Assembly (NCBI GenBank): GCA_020633625.1
Contig: JACKDJ010000005.1
Coordinates: 124,001-188,000, forward strand
Direction of reading: 5' to 3'
DNA length: 64,000 bases
From: Myxococcales bacterium
GTDB taxonomy: Bacteria; Myxococcota_A; Bradymonadia; REDH01
Each line of letters starts with the position of its first letter. Within the stretch, counting starts at the first letter, position 1. Under the pieces are notes generated by a model. That model was not told where the DNA came from. It saw only the letters and a program-made list of their open reading frames with translations, and did not search any database. Position numbers and translations under genes: made by a program. Positions 18,463 to 27,113 of this stretch are shown here, piece by piece.

Positions 18463-18911
18463 TCGTCCTTCTTTGTTTGAATCGGAGTGCCGTCGAGGTG
18501 CTTGCTGTCGCCTTCGACGTAATGCTCCTCCTTCCAGATCTCAGCCCGCTCCTTGAGCGTGTCGATCAGCCACGAGGCGGCCTCGAACGCCGGGCCGCGG
18601 TGGGCGGCTCGCACGACGACCCACACGCTGACGTCACCCAACGCGAGCTCGCCGACGCGGTGAACGGCGCGGCACCCCGTGATCGCGAAGCGCGCGAGCG
18701 CCTCCGCCTCGAGCTGGCGCAGCGTCGCCGCCGCCATCGAGCGATGTGCGTCGTACGACATCCCCGACACCTCGCGCCCGTCGTTCGTCACGCGGACAGT
18801 GCCACCAAACGCGACCACGGCGCCGGCGGCGGGCGTCTCCGTCTCGTCGAGCAGCCCTTGCAGCTGCAGCGGCTCTTCGGTGATCCAGCGACTGTTCTGC
18901 GGTGTGGTCAT
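18459..18911 (-). CDS. moaE: Molybdopterin synthase catalytic subunit
   Basis: MoaE transfers sulfur from MoaD thiocarboxylate to the pterin precursor. The 150 residues include GAVVAFGGTVR, YDAHRSMAAATLRQLEAEA, VHRVGELALGDVSVWVVVRAAHRGPAFEAASWLIDTLKE and a C-terminal IWKEEHYVEG, where the catalytic lysines lie. I prefer the ATG at 18911; an in-frame GTG at 18959 would overlap moaD by 11 bp and adds 16 atypical residues. Confidence 0.94.
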   Translation of the reverse strand: MTTPQNSRWITEEPLQLQGLLDETETPAAGAVVAFGGTVRVTNDGREVSGMSYDAHRSMAAATLRQLEAEALARFAITGCRAVHRVGELALGDVSVWVVVRAAHRGPAFEAASWLIDTLKERAEIWKEEHYVEGDSKHLDGTPIQTKKDE

Positions 18912-18948
18912 CGCGCGCTTGCACACGGTCGTGGGTCGAGCGCCAAGG

Positions 18949-19197
18949 TCATCCGCCACTCACCGGCGGCAGCAGCGCAACGGTCGCGCCATCGTAGACC
19001 GGTTCCGAGCGGGCCGCGACCTGCTCGTCGAGCGCGACGGCCGTCCTCTCGAGCGCGGCCGCCAGCTGCGGGCGAAGGCCCCCGATCGCTGCGAGCAGCT
19101 CGGCGACGGTCGGGGTCGGACCCGGCAGCTCGAGCCGCTCCTTACGTAGCCCCGCGAGCGCGCGCAGCACTCCGTAGTACTCGACGGTGACGACCAC
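18949..19197 (-). CDS. moaD: Molybdopterin synthase sulfur carrier subunit
   Basis: Ubiquitin-fold sulfur carrier of 82 residues ending in the required Gly-Gly (PPVSGG), which becomes the thiocarboxylate. YYGVLRALAGLRKERLELP and VAARSEPVYDGATVALLPPVSGG follow the family. The GTG at 19197 comes immediately after the moaA stop. A longer open frame upstream overlaps moaA and is not credible. Confidence 0.93.
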   Translation of the reverse strand: MVVTVEYYGVLRALAGLRKERLELPGPTPTVAELLAAIGGLRPQLAAALERTAVALDEQVAARSEPVYDGATVALLPPVSGG

Positions 19198-19198
19198 G

Positions 19199-20188
19199 CT
19201 AGCCACCGAGCGTCGACATGCTCGTCTCGGTGACGCCCCCGGCGCGCCACGCGTGTCCGTCGGCCTTGAGCGCCGCGGCCTCCCGGAAACCGGCCGCGAT
19301 GGCCGCGTCGTCACCCGCGCGGACGGCGTCGGCGATCGAGATCTCGAGGTCCTGCGCAAGGCACGGGCGGACGCCTCCGGTCGACGTCAGCCGAAAGCGG
19401 GTGCAGCGGTCGCAGTATGGGTTCGACAGCGGGGTGATGAAGCCGATCAGGCCGGCGGCGCCGGGTGCGCGCAGATACACCGCCGGGCCGTTCCCGCCTG
19501 GCCCGGGCACCGCCTCGAGCGCGAACCGCTTCACGAGCTCCTCGCGTCGCTGCGTCAGGTCGCAATAGCCACCGAGGCGACGGGCTTCGGCCCCCTCACC
19601 GATCGGCATCAGCTCGAGGAACCGCACGACCACGTTGGCCTCGCGCGTCAGCTCGACCCACTCGTCCAGCTCGTCGTCGTTGAAGCCTGCGAGGACGACC
19701 GAGTTGATCTTGATCGGGTCGAAGCCGGCCGCGCTCGCGGCGCGGATGCCTCGCCACGCGTCCTCGAGGGCGGCCATACGGGTCATCTGCTCGAACCGGT
19801 CGGGCCGAAGCGAGTCGAGGCTCACGTTCAGCCTGCGGACGCCGGAGTCGCGCAGCGCCTCGACGTGGCGCTCGAGCAAGACTGCGTTCGTCGTCAGCGA
19901 CAGGTCGGTCACGCCCGGCTCTCGCGCGAGCATCGCGAGCAGCTCGGGGAGGTCGCGGCGCAACAGCGGCTCCCCACCTGTCACACGGATCCGCGTTACG
20001 CCAAGCGACGCCGCGACGCGGACGGCGCGCGTGATGCCCTCGAAGTCGAGGAGCGACGACTTGGGCGCCAGCGGCACGCCCTCGGCGGGCATGCAATAGC
20101 GGCAGCGCAGGTTGCACCGATCGGTCACCGACACGCGGAGCGACCGGATCGGCCGCCCGCACCGGTCGATGAGCCGCCCGTCAGCCAC
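19199..20188 (-). CDS. moaA: GTP 3',8-cyclase
   Basis: Radical SAM enzyme catalysing the first step of Moco synthesis from GTP. The 329-residue protein has the N-terminal cluster CNLRCRYCM (CxxxCxxC), ITVTGGEPLLR-like IRVTGGEPLLRRDLP, the C-terminal cluster YCDRCTRFRLTSTGGVRPCL (CxxC then 13 residues then C), and the terminal Gly-Gly. The GTG start overlaps the udk stop by 8 bp. Confidence 0.97.
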   Translation of the reverse strand: MADGRLIDRCGRPIRSLRVSVTDRCNLRCRYCMPAEGVPLAPKSSLLDFEGITRAVRVAASLGVTRIRVTGGEPLLRRDLPELLAMLAREPGVTDLSLTTNAVLLERHVEALRDSGVRRLNVSLDSLRPDRFEQMTRMAALEDAWRGIRAASAAGFDPIKINSVVLAGFNDDELDEWVELTREANVVVRFLELMPIGEGAEARRLGGYCDLTQRREELVKRFALEAVPGPGGNGPAVYLRAPGAAGLIGFITPLSNPYCDRCTRFRLTSTGGVRPCLAQDLEISIADAVRAGDDAAIAAGFREAAALKADGHAWRAGGVTETSMSTLGG

Positions 20189-20822
20189 GATCCGACAGCG
20201 CGACGTCCGTGAGCTGGAGCAGCGCGCGGATTACGAGCCCCGTCGCAACGCGGTTGCGGCCGCCCTCGGGGACGATCAGATCGGCAAACTGCCGGCTCGG
20301 CTCGACGAACTCGAGGTGCATCGGCCGCACCGTCGCGTAGTACTGGTCGCGGACGTCCTCGAACGACCGCCCCCGCTCGGCCATGTCGCGCCGGATCCGC
20401 CGAAAGACGCGGACGTCGGCGTCGGTGTCGACGAAGATCTTCACGTCGAAGAGCTCGCGCAGCGCGGGGTCGGCCAGCACGAGGATGCCCTCCACGATGA
20501 CGACGGGCGCCGGGTCGATCCGCTCCGTAGCCTTGCTCCGGAGGTGCTGTGAGAAGTCGTAGACCGGCTTCTGGACCGCCCGCCCCTCACGAAGCTCGCG
20601 CAAGTGCGCGCACAACAGCTCGTTCTCGAGCGCCGAGGGGTGGTCGAAGTTGGTCGCGGCGCGCTCGTCGAACGGGACGCCCACCAGGTCGCGGTAGTAT
20701 GCGTCGTGGTCGATGACCACGCACCGCCCTGCCGGAAGTGCGCGCGCGATCTCCCACGCCGCGGTCGTCTTTCCGCTGCCGGTGCCTCCGGCGATTCCAA
20801 CGACGACAGCAGGTCGAGTCAC
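20181..20822 (-). CDS. udk: Uridine kinase
   Basis: Phosphorylates uridine/cytidine in pyrimidine salvage. P-loop GIAGGTGSGKTT is at the N-terminus, followed by IDHDAYYRDL, NFDHPSALE, KPVYDFSQHLR and RDMAERGRSFEDVRDQY, all family motifs; 213 residues is the normal length. The GTG start overlaps the aldehyde dehydrogenase stop (GTGA). Its position in front of moaA is by transcription unit only; no functional link to Moco is known to me. Confidence 0.95.
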   Translation of the reverse strand: MTRPAVVVGIAGGTGSGKTTAAWEIARALPAGRCVVIDHDAYYRDLVGVPFDERAATNFDHPSALENELLCAHLRELREGRAVQKPVYDFSQHLRSKATERIDPAPVVIVEGILVLADPALRELFDVKIFVDTDADVRVFRRIRRDMAERGRSFEDVRDQYYATVRPMHLEFVEPSRQFADLIVPEGGRNRVATGLVIRALLQLTDVALSDRG

Positions 20823-22366
20823 GTCTCCTCATCCGACGGGCGCAGGCGCAGCTTCGAGGCGAGCGCCCCGACGAGATTTCGAGCGAGCAGCGAGTCAACG
20901 AGCCGGCCCAGCTCTGAGTACTTGCCGCGGTACGGGAACCAGAAGGGCTCCGTCGGCGGGGCCCACCGCGCCGACATGATCGCCTTCGTGTGCGAGAACG
21001 CGAGCAGCCCGTCGACGCCGTGGTAGCGCCCAAACCCGCTCCCCTTGATGCCGCCAAACGGCAGCGCGAAGTTGCCGACCGAGATGACGACGTCGTTCAC
21101 GCACACCTGTCCAGCCGCGACCCGTGACGCGAGCCGCAGCCCGCGCGCGCGGTCCCGAGTCCACACAGAGCCGGTGAGCCCGTATTGGTGGTCGTTCGCC
21201 AGGCGCACCGCCTCCTCTTCGTCTCGCACGCGGACGACAGGCAGCACGGGACCAAACGTCTCTTCGCGGTAGATCTCCATCTCGGGGGTCACGTCGACGA
21301 GGACGGTCGGCGCGTAGAACTGCTCCCCGAGCTCGTCGATTCGGCGGCCGCCGCACACGACCCGCGCGCCGCGCTCGACTGCATCTGCGACGTGCCGCTC
21401 GACCGTCGCGAGCTGGCGCTCGAACGTCAGTGGGCCCATGTCTGCGTCAACGTGCGGTCCGCCAACACGCAGGGCGGCGACCCGCTCCCCAAGCAGCCTC
21501 ACGAAGTCGTCGTGGACCGAGTCGACGACGAGCACGCGCTCGACCGATGTGCACATCTGCCCGGCGTTTACGAGACCACCCCACGCGGCCGCATTTGCCG
21601 CGCGCTGCAGGTCCGCGTCAGCGCAGACGATCATCGCGTCCTTGCCGCCGAGCTCGAGCTCCACCGGAATGGGCTTCTCGGCCGCCACCGCCATCACCTT
21701 CTTCCCGGTCGCCACGGACCCGGTGAAGAAGATCTTGTCGACGTCGGCACGGCACAACGCGGCGCCCGTCTCTCCGTCGCCCTGAACGACCTCGACCACG
21801 CCCTCGGGAAGGCCGACCGCCGCAAACATCTCGCGGATCGCCTCGCCGACGAGCGGCGTGACCTCCGACGGCTTCAGCACCACCGTGTTGCCGGCGATCA
21901 GCGCCGTCAGCATCGGCACCACCGACAGCCGGAACGGGAAGTTCCACGGCGAGATCACCGCGATCACCCCCATCGGGAAGCGCTGCACGTGGCTCGCGTG
22001 CGGCAGGAACATCAGCGGCGTTCGAGTCCGGTGAACGCCGAGCACCTTCGGCGCGACGCGCGTGTAGTAGTCCAGGAACAGCGGCACCGCCGACACCTCG
22101 GTCAGCAGCGAGTCGAACTTTGGCTTTCCCGTGTCGCGGCTGATCGTCTCGGCCAACGCCTCCCGGGTCGCCGCGATCCGATCCCGAAGGGGCGCCAGCG
22201 CGCGTAGGCGGCCCGCGACGCCGAGCGCTGCCCACGCATCGGCCGCGCCGCGCGCGCGGGCCACCGCGGCCGCGACGTCGTCTGGACTCGCCACGGGCAC
22301 CTCGCACAGCAGCGCCCCATCGACGGGGCTGCGCTTCGAGACTGTGCGGCGGCGGGGCTCGTGCAT
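20819..22366 (-). CDS. NAD(P)-dependent aldehyde dehydrogenase
   Basis: Aldehyde dehydrogenase superfamily member of 515 residues. Motifs: ISPWNFPF and KPSEVTP (cofactor binding), FTGSVATGKKVM, ELGGKDAMIV with the general-base Glu, NAGQMCTSVERVLV with the catalytic Cys, and ETFGPVLPV. The C-terminal extension ends in Arg and Ser after a hydrophobic stretch (WFPYRGKYSELGRLVDSLLARNLVGAL), as in coniferyl- and fatty-aldehyde dehydrogenases that touch the membrane. Substrate is unassigned. 58 bp downstream of the RumA-like gene, coupled to udk. Confidence 0.93.
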   Translation of the reverse strand: MHEPRRRTVSKRSPVDGALLCEVPVASPDDVAAAVARARGAADAWAALGVAGRLRALAPLRDRIAATREALAETISRDTGKPKFDSLLTEVSAVPLFLDYYTRVAPKVLGVHRTRTPLMFLPHASHVQRFPMGVIAVISPWNFPFRLSVVPMLTALIAGNTVVLKPSEVTPLVGEAIREMFAAVGLPEGVVEVVQGDGETGAALCRADVDKIFFTGSVATGKKVMAVAAEKPIPVELELGGKDAMIVCADADLQRAANAAAWGGLVNAGQMCTSVERVLVVDSVHDDFVRLLGERVAALRVGGPHVDADMGPLTFERQLATVERHVADAVERGARVVCGGRRIDELGEQFYAPTVLVDVTPEMEIYREETFGPVLPVVRVRDEEEAVRLANDHQYGLTGSVWTRDRARGLRLASRVAAGQVCVNDVVISVGNFALPFGGIKGSGFGRYHGVDGLLAFSHTKAIMSARWAPPTEPFWFPYRGKYSELGRLVDSLLARNLVGALASKLRLRPSDEET

Positions 22367-22424
22367 CGGACTTCGACCTGCGGTCTGGCGGGTGGGAGCG
22401 GCCGGCGGCGCCCGTCGGCTCGAA

Positions 22425-23897
22425 CTACTCGATCAGCGCCAGCAGTTCCACGTGGGTTGTCTGCGGGAGCATGTCGTGGGCTTCGACGTGGGCGACGCGT
22501 CGCCCGGCAGCGACGAGCGCCGCGACGTCGCGTGCGAACGACTCCGGGCTGCAGCTCATCATCACGAGCGGCGCCCGATCCGCGGCGAGCCACGCACGCA
22601 CCGGCGCGTCGAGCCCACGGCGCGGAGGGTTCGCCACGACGACCGTTGGTGCGCCGTGCCGTGCGGACTCCGGTGGCGCGAAGCTGGACAGGTCGCCGGT
22701 CACGAACTCTGCGTCGACGTCCGCGTCGGCGGCCGCCCGCGCTGCCGCGCCAGTCGCACTCGCCGACACCTCGACGCCCCACAGTCGCACCGCCCCGCCG
22801 AGCTCTCGTGCCGCGGCGAGCCCCAGCGTCCCGACGCCGCAGTAGAGATCCCATACGACGGGGCCCGCTGGCGCACCCGACGGCGGCTCGGCGCACGCAG
22901 ACTTCGCCGCCGTCGCCGCCGTCGCCGCCGTCGCCGCCAGTACAGCCGCGCGGTGCGCCATCCGATCGGCAACCGCGGTGTTGAGCTGCGCGAACGCGTC
23001 CGGCCCGAGCTCGACACGAACGCCACCTAGCGTTAGACCGACGGAATCGGCGCCAATCGCACCGCGCCGCTCGGACTGCGCGCTGTGGATCGCGTTCCCA
23101 GTGTCGGGATTCGACGTCCAGATCACACCGGCCACGTCGCCGAGCGCCCCGAGCCGCGCGGCGAGCTCGGTGGGCCGCTCGTCGAGTGGCTCGCCCGAGA
23201 AGATCAGCTCGACCAGGACCCTGGCGTCGTCGCCGACGCGCGCCGAGACGTAGCGAAGCCCCCCGGGCGCCGGGTGAACGGGCACCCGTAGCGCGGCGGA
23301 CTCGGCGGCGACCGCGGCCGCGACGCGCTCGATCGCCGGGTGGACCGCGAGGCAGCCGTCCATCCGCGCAGGCTCGCCCGTCCGCGCCGCGCGCGAACCC
23401 AGCCTCACCGCACCGTTTGCGCCGGCGAATGCGAGGTAGTTCGATCGGTTGCGGTAGCCGAGCGCGGCGGGTGCCGACTCAACGGCGATGTCACCGAAGC
23501 CGAGGGGTGCCAGCGACGCGCGGACCCACTCCTGTTTGGCCTCCCGCTGCGCGTCGTCGGACAGGTGCATCAGCGGGCATCCTCCGCACTCCCCCCGCGT
23601 TGGCGCCGCGTGGTGGCATGGAGCGCGGCGCCGCGCGGCGCTGGGCTCGACCACAGACGCCACGCTGCCAAACAGCTCCGCGCGGTGGCGGCTCACGGCC
23701 TCGACACGCGCGGAGACTCGCTCCCCCGCGAGCGCACCCGCGACCTCGAAGCGCGCCTCGACGCCCTCGATCGACACGAAACCCACCCCCGCGCCGGACC
23801 GGGCCAACGCGTCGATAGAGACCTCCAACGTCGCGCCGACGCGAACGTTTGGACGCCCCCGGTTCGCGCTCTTGTCGCTCGCTCCTGCGTCGCTCAT
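22425..23897 (-). CDS. TrmA/RumA family RNA (uracil-5-)-methyltransferase
   Basis: SAM-dependent enzyme methylating C5 of uridine in rRNA or tRNA (RlmC/RlmD/TrmA type), 490 residues. N-terminal TRAM domain (about 18-80), then an iron-sulfur cysteine set (CHHAAPTRGECGGCPLMH), a central domain, the Rossmann motif DLYCGVGTLGL, NPPRRGLD, and SCSPESFARD with the catalytic Cys. A low-complexity Ala/Thr run (AATAATAATAAK), encoded by a GCCGCCGTC-like microsatellite near 22916-22940, precedes the Rossmann domain. Its stop region overlaps nothing; its ATG overlaps the upstream gene stop (ATGA). Confidence 0.92.
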   Translation of the reverse strand: MSDAGASDKSANRGRPNVRVGATLEVSIDALARSGAGVGFVSIEGVEARFEVAGALAGERVSARVEAVSRHRAELFGSVASVVEPSAARRRAPCHHAAPTRGECGGCPLMHLSDDAQREAKQEWVRASLAPLGFGDIAVESAPAALGYRNRSNYLAFAGANGAVRLGSRAARTGEPARMDGCLAVHPAIERVAAAVAAESAALRVPVHPAPGGLRYVSARVGDDARVLVELIFSGEPLDERPTELAARLGALGDVAGVIWTSNPDTGNAIHSAQSERRGAIGADSVGLTLGGVRVELGPDAFAQLNTAVADRMAHRAAVLAATAATAATAAKSACAEPPSGAPAGPVVWDLYCGVGTLGLAAARELGGAVRLWGVEVSASATGAAARAAADADVDAEFVTGDLSSFAPPESARHGAPTVVVANPPRRGLDAPVRAWLAADRAPLVMMSCSPESFARDVAALVAAGRRVAHVEAHDMLPQTTHVELLALIE

Positions 23898-25063
23898 GCC
23901 TGCACCCGTGCCAAGACGAAGTCGAGGTAGTCTCCGTCAGCGAAGCCGAGCCGACGTGGGTGGTCGGGGCCGGCTCCCCAGACGCCCGCGACGGCGAGCT
24001 GACGCCCCGCGCGCTGGGCCGCCTCTGCAACGATCGCAACAAACGCGTCGCCGCGGATGTGACTCGAGCAGCTCGCGGTCGCGAGCCAGCCGCCAACCGG
24101 GAGCGCGCGGATCGCCATCTCGTTGAGCGCGCGATATGCCGCCGTGCCCTTCGCGATCGCGCTGCGACGCGGAGCAAACGAGGGCGGGTCCAGAACGATG
24201 ACGTCGAAGCGGCGCTCGCCCCGGTCGACGAGCGCCGAGAGGTAGTCGAACGCGTCGGCGACGACGAGCTCGTGTGTGTCGGCCGCCAGGCCGTTCAGCG
24301 CAAAGTTCCGCACGGCGGCATCGACGGCGGGCCGCGAGATGTCGAGCGTCGTCACGCCTCTCGCGCCGGCGAGCGCGGCGGCCACCGAGAACCCGCCGGT
24401 GTATGCAAACGCGTTCAACACAGACTTGCCGCGCGAGATGCTCGCCACCCGGTCGCGGTTCTCGCGCTGGTCTACGAAGAAGCCCGTCTTCTGCCCTTCG
24501 AGCACGTCGACCTCAAAGCGGCGGCCGCCCTCGCGGAACACCAGCTCGTCGGGGAGGGTCCCATGGACGAGCCGCGCAGCGCCGTCGTCGATCGCCCGGT
24601 TACGCGCGACGACCGCACGCGGTCGAATCGCCTCGCGAACGGCCGCCACGTAGCGCTGCTCCCACGCAGCCCCGAGCGGACCGTCGCTGCGGATCGACGC
24701 CACGCCGGCGAAGACGTCGCAGTGCAACCCGGGGACGTAGTCGTTCTCGCCGTGCACGAGCCGATAGCCGCTCACATCGTGAGGCAGTACGTCGCGCCGA
24801 AGGTCTCGAGCGGCCGCCACACGCGCCGAAACCAGCGCAGCGTCGACGACCTCGTCGCGCCGCGTGGTCCAGCTGCGGAAGGTCAGCGGCGTGTCGACGT
24901 CGATCGTTCCGCGCGCGACCCACGCCCCATCCACGTCGACAAGGTCGACCACGTCACCGGTGCGAGCGCCCTTCGGGATCGTCACCGCGTCCGAGAACAC
25001 CCACGGGTGGCCGGCGCGGACGACGTCGCCGAGTCGACGGGTCAGGCGGAGCGGTTGCGACAC
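23894..25063 (-). CDS. RlmI-like class I rRNA methyltransferase
   Basis: SAM-dependent methyltransferase with an N-terminal PUA-like domain (GHPWVFSDAV, GDVVDLVDVDGAWVARG) and a C-terminal catalytic domain, 389 residues, resembling RlmI (23S rRNA m5C1962). Motifs: GQKTGFFVDQRENR, VLNAFAYTGGFSVAAALAGA, DPPSFAPRRSA and ATASCSSHIRGD with the expected cysteine. GTG start; first gene of the run that continues through moeA. The product rRNA position is inferred from family only. Confidence 0.9.
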   Translation of the reverse strand: MSQPLRLTRRLGDVVRAGHPWVFSDAVTIPKGARTGDVVDLVDVDGAWVARGTIDVDTPLTFRSWTTRRDEVVDAALVSARVAAARDLRRDVLPHDVSGYRLVHGENDYVPGLHCDVFAGVASIRSDGPLGAAWEQRYVAAVREAIRPRAVVARNRAIDDGAARLVHGTLPDELVFREGGRRFEVDVLEGQKTGFFVDQRENRDRVASISRGKSVLNAFAYTGGFSVAAALAGARGVTTLDISRPAVDAAVRNFALNGLAADTHELVVADAFDYLSALVDRGERRFDVIVLDPPSFAPRRSAIAKGTAAYRALNEMAIRALPVGGWLATASCSSHIRGDAFVAIVAEAAQRAGRQLAVAGVWGAGPDHPRRLGFADGDYLDFVLARVQA

Positions 25064-25183
25064 GGGTGGGGCTCGTTCGTCGAGAGTTCGCGCGCCGGCT
25101 CGTGGGCGCTTCGGTGCGGCAGCCAGCGGCCGTCGCGAAGAGCGCTTCGCCGCGCGAGCTGCGCTGGGTAGAGAAACGGCTCG

Positions 25184-26365
25184 CTACGGTGCCCCGAGCA
25201 AGTCCGCACGCCACACGTAGTACGGCGGCGTCCGCCCGTCGACGCCTCCGTGCAGGATCGGCATCGCGTGGAGCTGGCTGCTCGTGATCCACAGCGTCCC
25301 GTCGCCGACCGCCTCGATCGCGACAGGGAACGACATCGACTCGTCCTCGACCACGACCTCTGGCGGCGCCCCGGCGCGGACGCGCACAACCGCTCCATGC
25401 TCGACGTCGGTCACGAAGAGCTCTCCGTTCGGCGCCACCGCCATGCCGTCCGACGCCGGCTTCTCGGCGTACGCTTCGACGGCGGCGGCGCGCGCCTCTT
25501 CTGACACGGCCGCGTCGCGAAGCAGGAGCGTCGGTACTCGGTAGAGCGTCGTTCCGCTCAGCGGCCCGAAGTAGAGCCAGTCCCCGGCAGGATCGAGGCC
25601 GAGCGTGTTCACGGCCACATGCCAGGGAGCCACGCTCCCGTCGGGACGCGTCACCGTCACCGGCGCGCCGTCCACGGTCAGCGTGTAGTCGGGATCCGGC
25701 AAGACGCTCGGCGCGCCCACCAGCACACGTCGCGCAACCCCGCGCGGGACTTCCAGCGCGAGGATGCATGGCGTACCCCCCATGCCGGTCTCGGAGATGT
25801 AGGCAAACCCATGCGGCTCGTCGACGACCACGTCGTTCAGGAACGCGCCGGCCGCCGGGGCGCTCGCCTCGTCGAACGCGTACCTGAACACCTCGCGCTC
25901 TTCGACGGTGTCCCAGACGACGAGCTTCGGCGCACCCGGTGCCGCCGGACGCAGGTCCACGCGCGCGTTGTCGAGCATCCACAGCCACCCGCGGCTGTCG
26001 GCGTGCAGGCCATTCACCGAGACGAGCGCGCCCGAAGCCGCGTCGCCGCTGTTCAGCTCGGCCGACGGGTACGGCACGGGGACGCCGTCGACGAGCTCGA
26101 ACACGGTCGCAGCGCCATCCTCGACCCAGCGCGGCATCGCGACGAACACGCGATCGCCGACCACCGCGACCCCGGACGGCATTCGCGACAGAGAAGCGAC
26201 CTGCCGCGGCGCTGCAGACGCGGCTGCCGACGCCGCGGCGGTTCCGGTGGAGATCGCCCCCGCGCCACCGCAGGAGGCCACCAATGCGGCCAGCAGCACA
26301 GCAGCCGCCTGCGACGGCCAGCGCTGCGGCGCTGAGACGGGCGAGCGCGATCGACCTGTTACCAT
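25184..26365 (-). CDS. Yellow/major royal jelly-type beta-propeller lipoprotein
   Basis: Exported protein of 393 residues with a lipoprotein signal (LLAALVASC, Cys32) and a beta-propeller related to the Yellow/major royal jelly family, which overlaps in fold with gluconolactonases. Seen motifs: GDRVFVAMPRW, SVNGLHADSRGWLWMLDN, FLNDVVVDEPHGFAYISETG and LGLDPAGDWLYFGPLSGTTLYRVPT. The ATG at 26365 gives the signal peptide; the frame stays open further but only over non-coding sequence. Substrate unknown. It is divergent from the lipoprotein gene at 26488. Confidence 0.85.
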   Translation of the reverse strand: MVTGRSRSPVSAPQRWPSQAAAVLLAALVASCGGAGAISTGTAAASAAASAAPRQVASLSRMPSGVAVVGDRVFVAMPRWVEDGAATVFELVDGVPVPYPSAELNSGDAASGALVSVNGLHADSRGWLWMLDNARVDLRPAAPGAPKLVVWDTVEEREVFRYAFDEASAPAAGAFLNDVVVDEPHGFAYISETGMGGTPCILALEVPRGVARRVLVGAPSVLPDPDYTLTVDGAPVTVTRPDGSVAPWHVAVNTLGLDPAGDWLYFGPLSGTTLYRVPTLLLRDAAVSEEARAAAVEAYAEKPASDGMAVAPNGELFVTDVEHGAVVRVRAGAPPEVVVEDESMSFPVAIEAVGDGTLWITSSQLHAMPILHGGVDGRTPPYYVWRADLLGAP

Positions 26366-26487
26366 TTGGCGTTCCGGGCTACGGTTCGCGCCTTTCGTAC
26401 CGCGCCATGGACGCGGCGACCAGTCGAGTGAGAGGCGCGCCTCGAGGCATGATGCGGGACTTCGGCACCGAGAGAAGACACGACGCC

Positions 26488-27039
26488 GTGATCGGCGCGC
26501 GACCGCGCCGCAGCGTCGCGCTGTGCGCGCTGCTCGCTGGGTGCATCGAGGTCCCGGTGCCCGCGATCCCCGACGACACGAGCGGTCGCCCGGACGTTGC
26601 GCTCGACGTGCCTTCGACACCGGACGCTGGCGAAGATCCTACCGACGACGCTCTGAACGACGCCGAAGACGTCGACCGCGGCGACCCCCCGGTCACCAAT
26701 CCGCCGCCGCCGACCGCCGCCGAAGTCGCCGCCGAAGTGTTCGTTCCCCACTGCGGCTCGCATCACCTCGACGGGACGAACCCGCCGTGGCTCGGCGCAC
26801 CGGCCGCGGAGCTGGCCGCATTTCTCGGGGCGCCAAGCGTCCAAGCCCCGGAGCTCAGATGGGTGGTTCCGTTCGATCCCACGCGCAGCTACCTGCTCGC
26901 CAAGGTCGAGGGGCGACACCTCGAGGTCGGAGGCGCAGGGGCACGCATGCCGCTCGATGGGAGCGCGCTCCCAGACGAAGACGTGGAGCTGCTCCGGCGC
27001 TGGATCGCCGCCGGGGCACCCACGGAGGCGTCGCGCTGA
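26488..27039 (+). CDS. Lipoprotein with cytochrome c-like domain lacking CxxCH
   Basis: Exported protein of about 183 residues with a lipoprotein signal (LLAGC), an Asp/Pro-rich linker (PSTPDAGEDPTDDALND) and a C-terminal domain like myxobacterial/planctomycete cytochrome c modules: EVFVPHCGSHHLDGTNPPW, YLLAKVEGRHLEVGG, ARMPLDGSALPDEDVELLRRWIAAGA. At the heme site the usual CxxCH reads CGSHH, so the second cysteine is missing. GTG at 26488 was chosen because it is near the signal; ATGs at 26450 and 26453 are alternatives. Confidence 0.75.
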   Translation: MIGARPRRSVALCALLAGCIEVPVPAIPDDTSGRPDVALDVPSTPDAGEDPTDDALNDAEDVDRGDPPVTNPPPPTAAEVAAEVFVPHCGSHHLDGTNPPWLGAPAAELAAFLGAPSVQAPELRWVVPFDPTRSYLLAKVEGRHLEVGGAGARMPLDGSALPDEDVELLRRWIAAGAPTEASR

Positions 27040-27113
27040 CGCCGCCGCGAGTCGACGCGACTTCGACCCGACACGCCACCGCGGCGCGCAGACCTCGCGA
27101 GCTTCGGCCGGAA

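Noticed and set aside
26488..27039. Classical cytochrome c
   Set aside because: The CxxCH motif is absent (CGSHH), so covalent two-cysteine heme attachment cannot be claimed.
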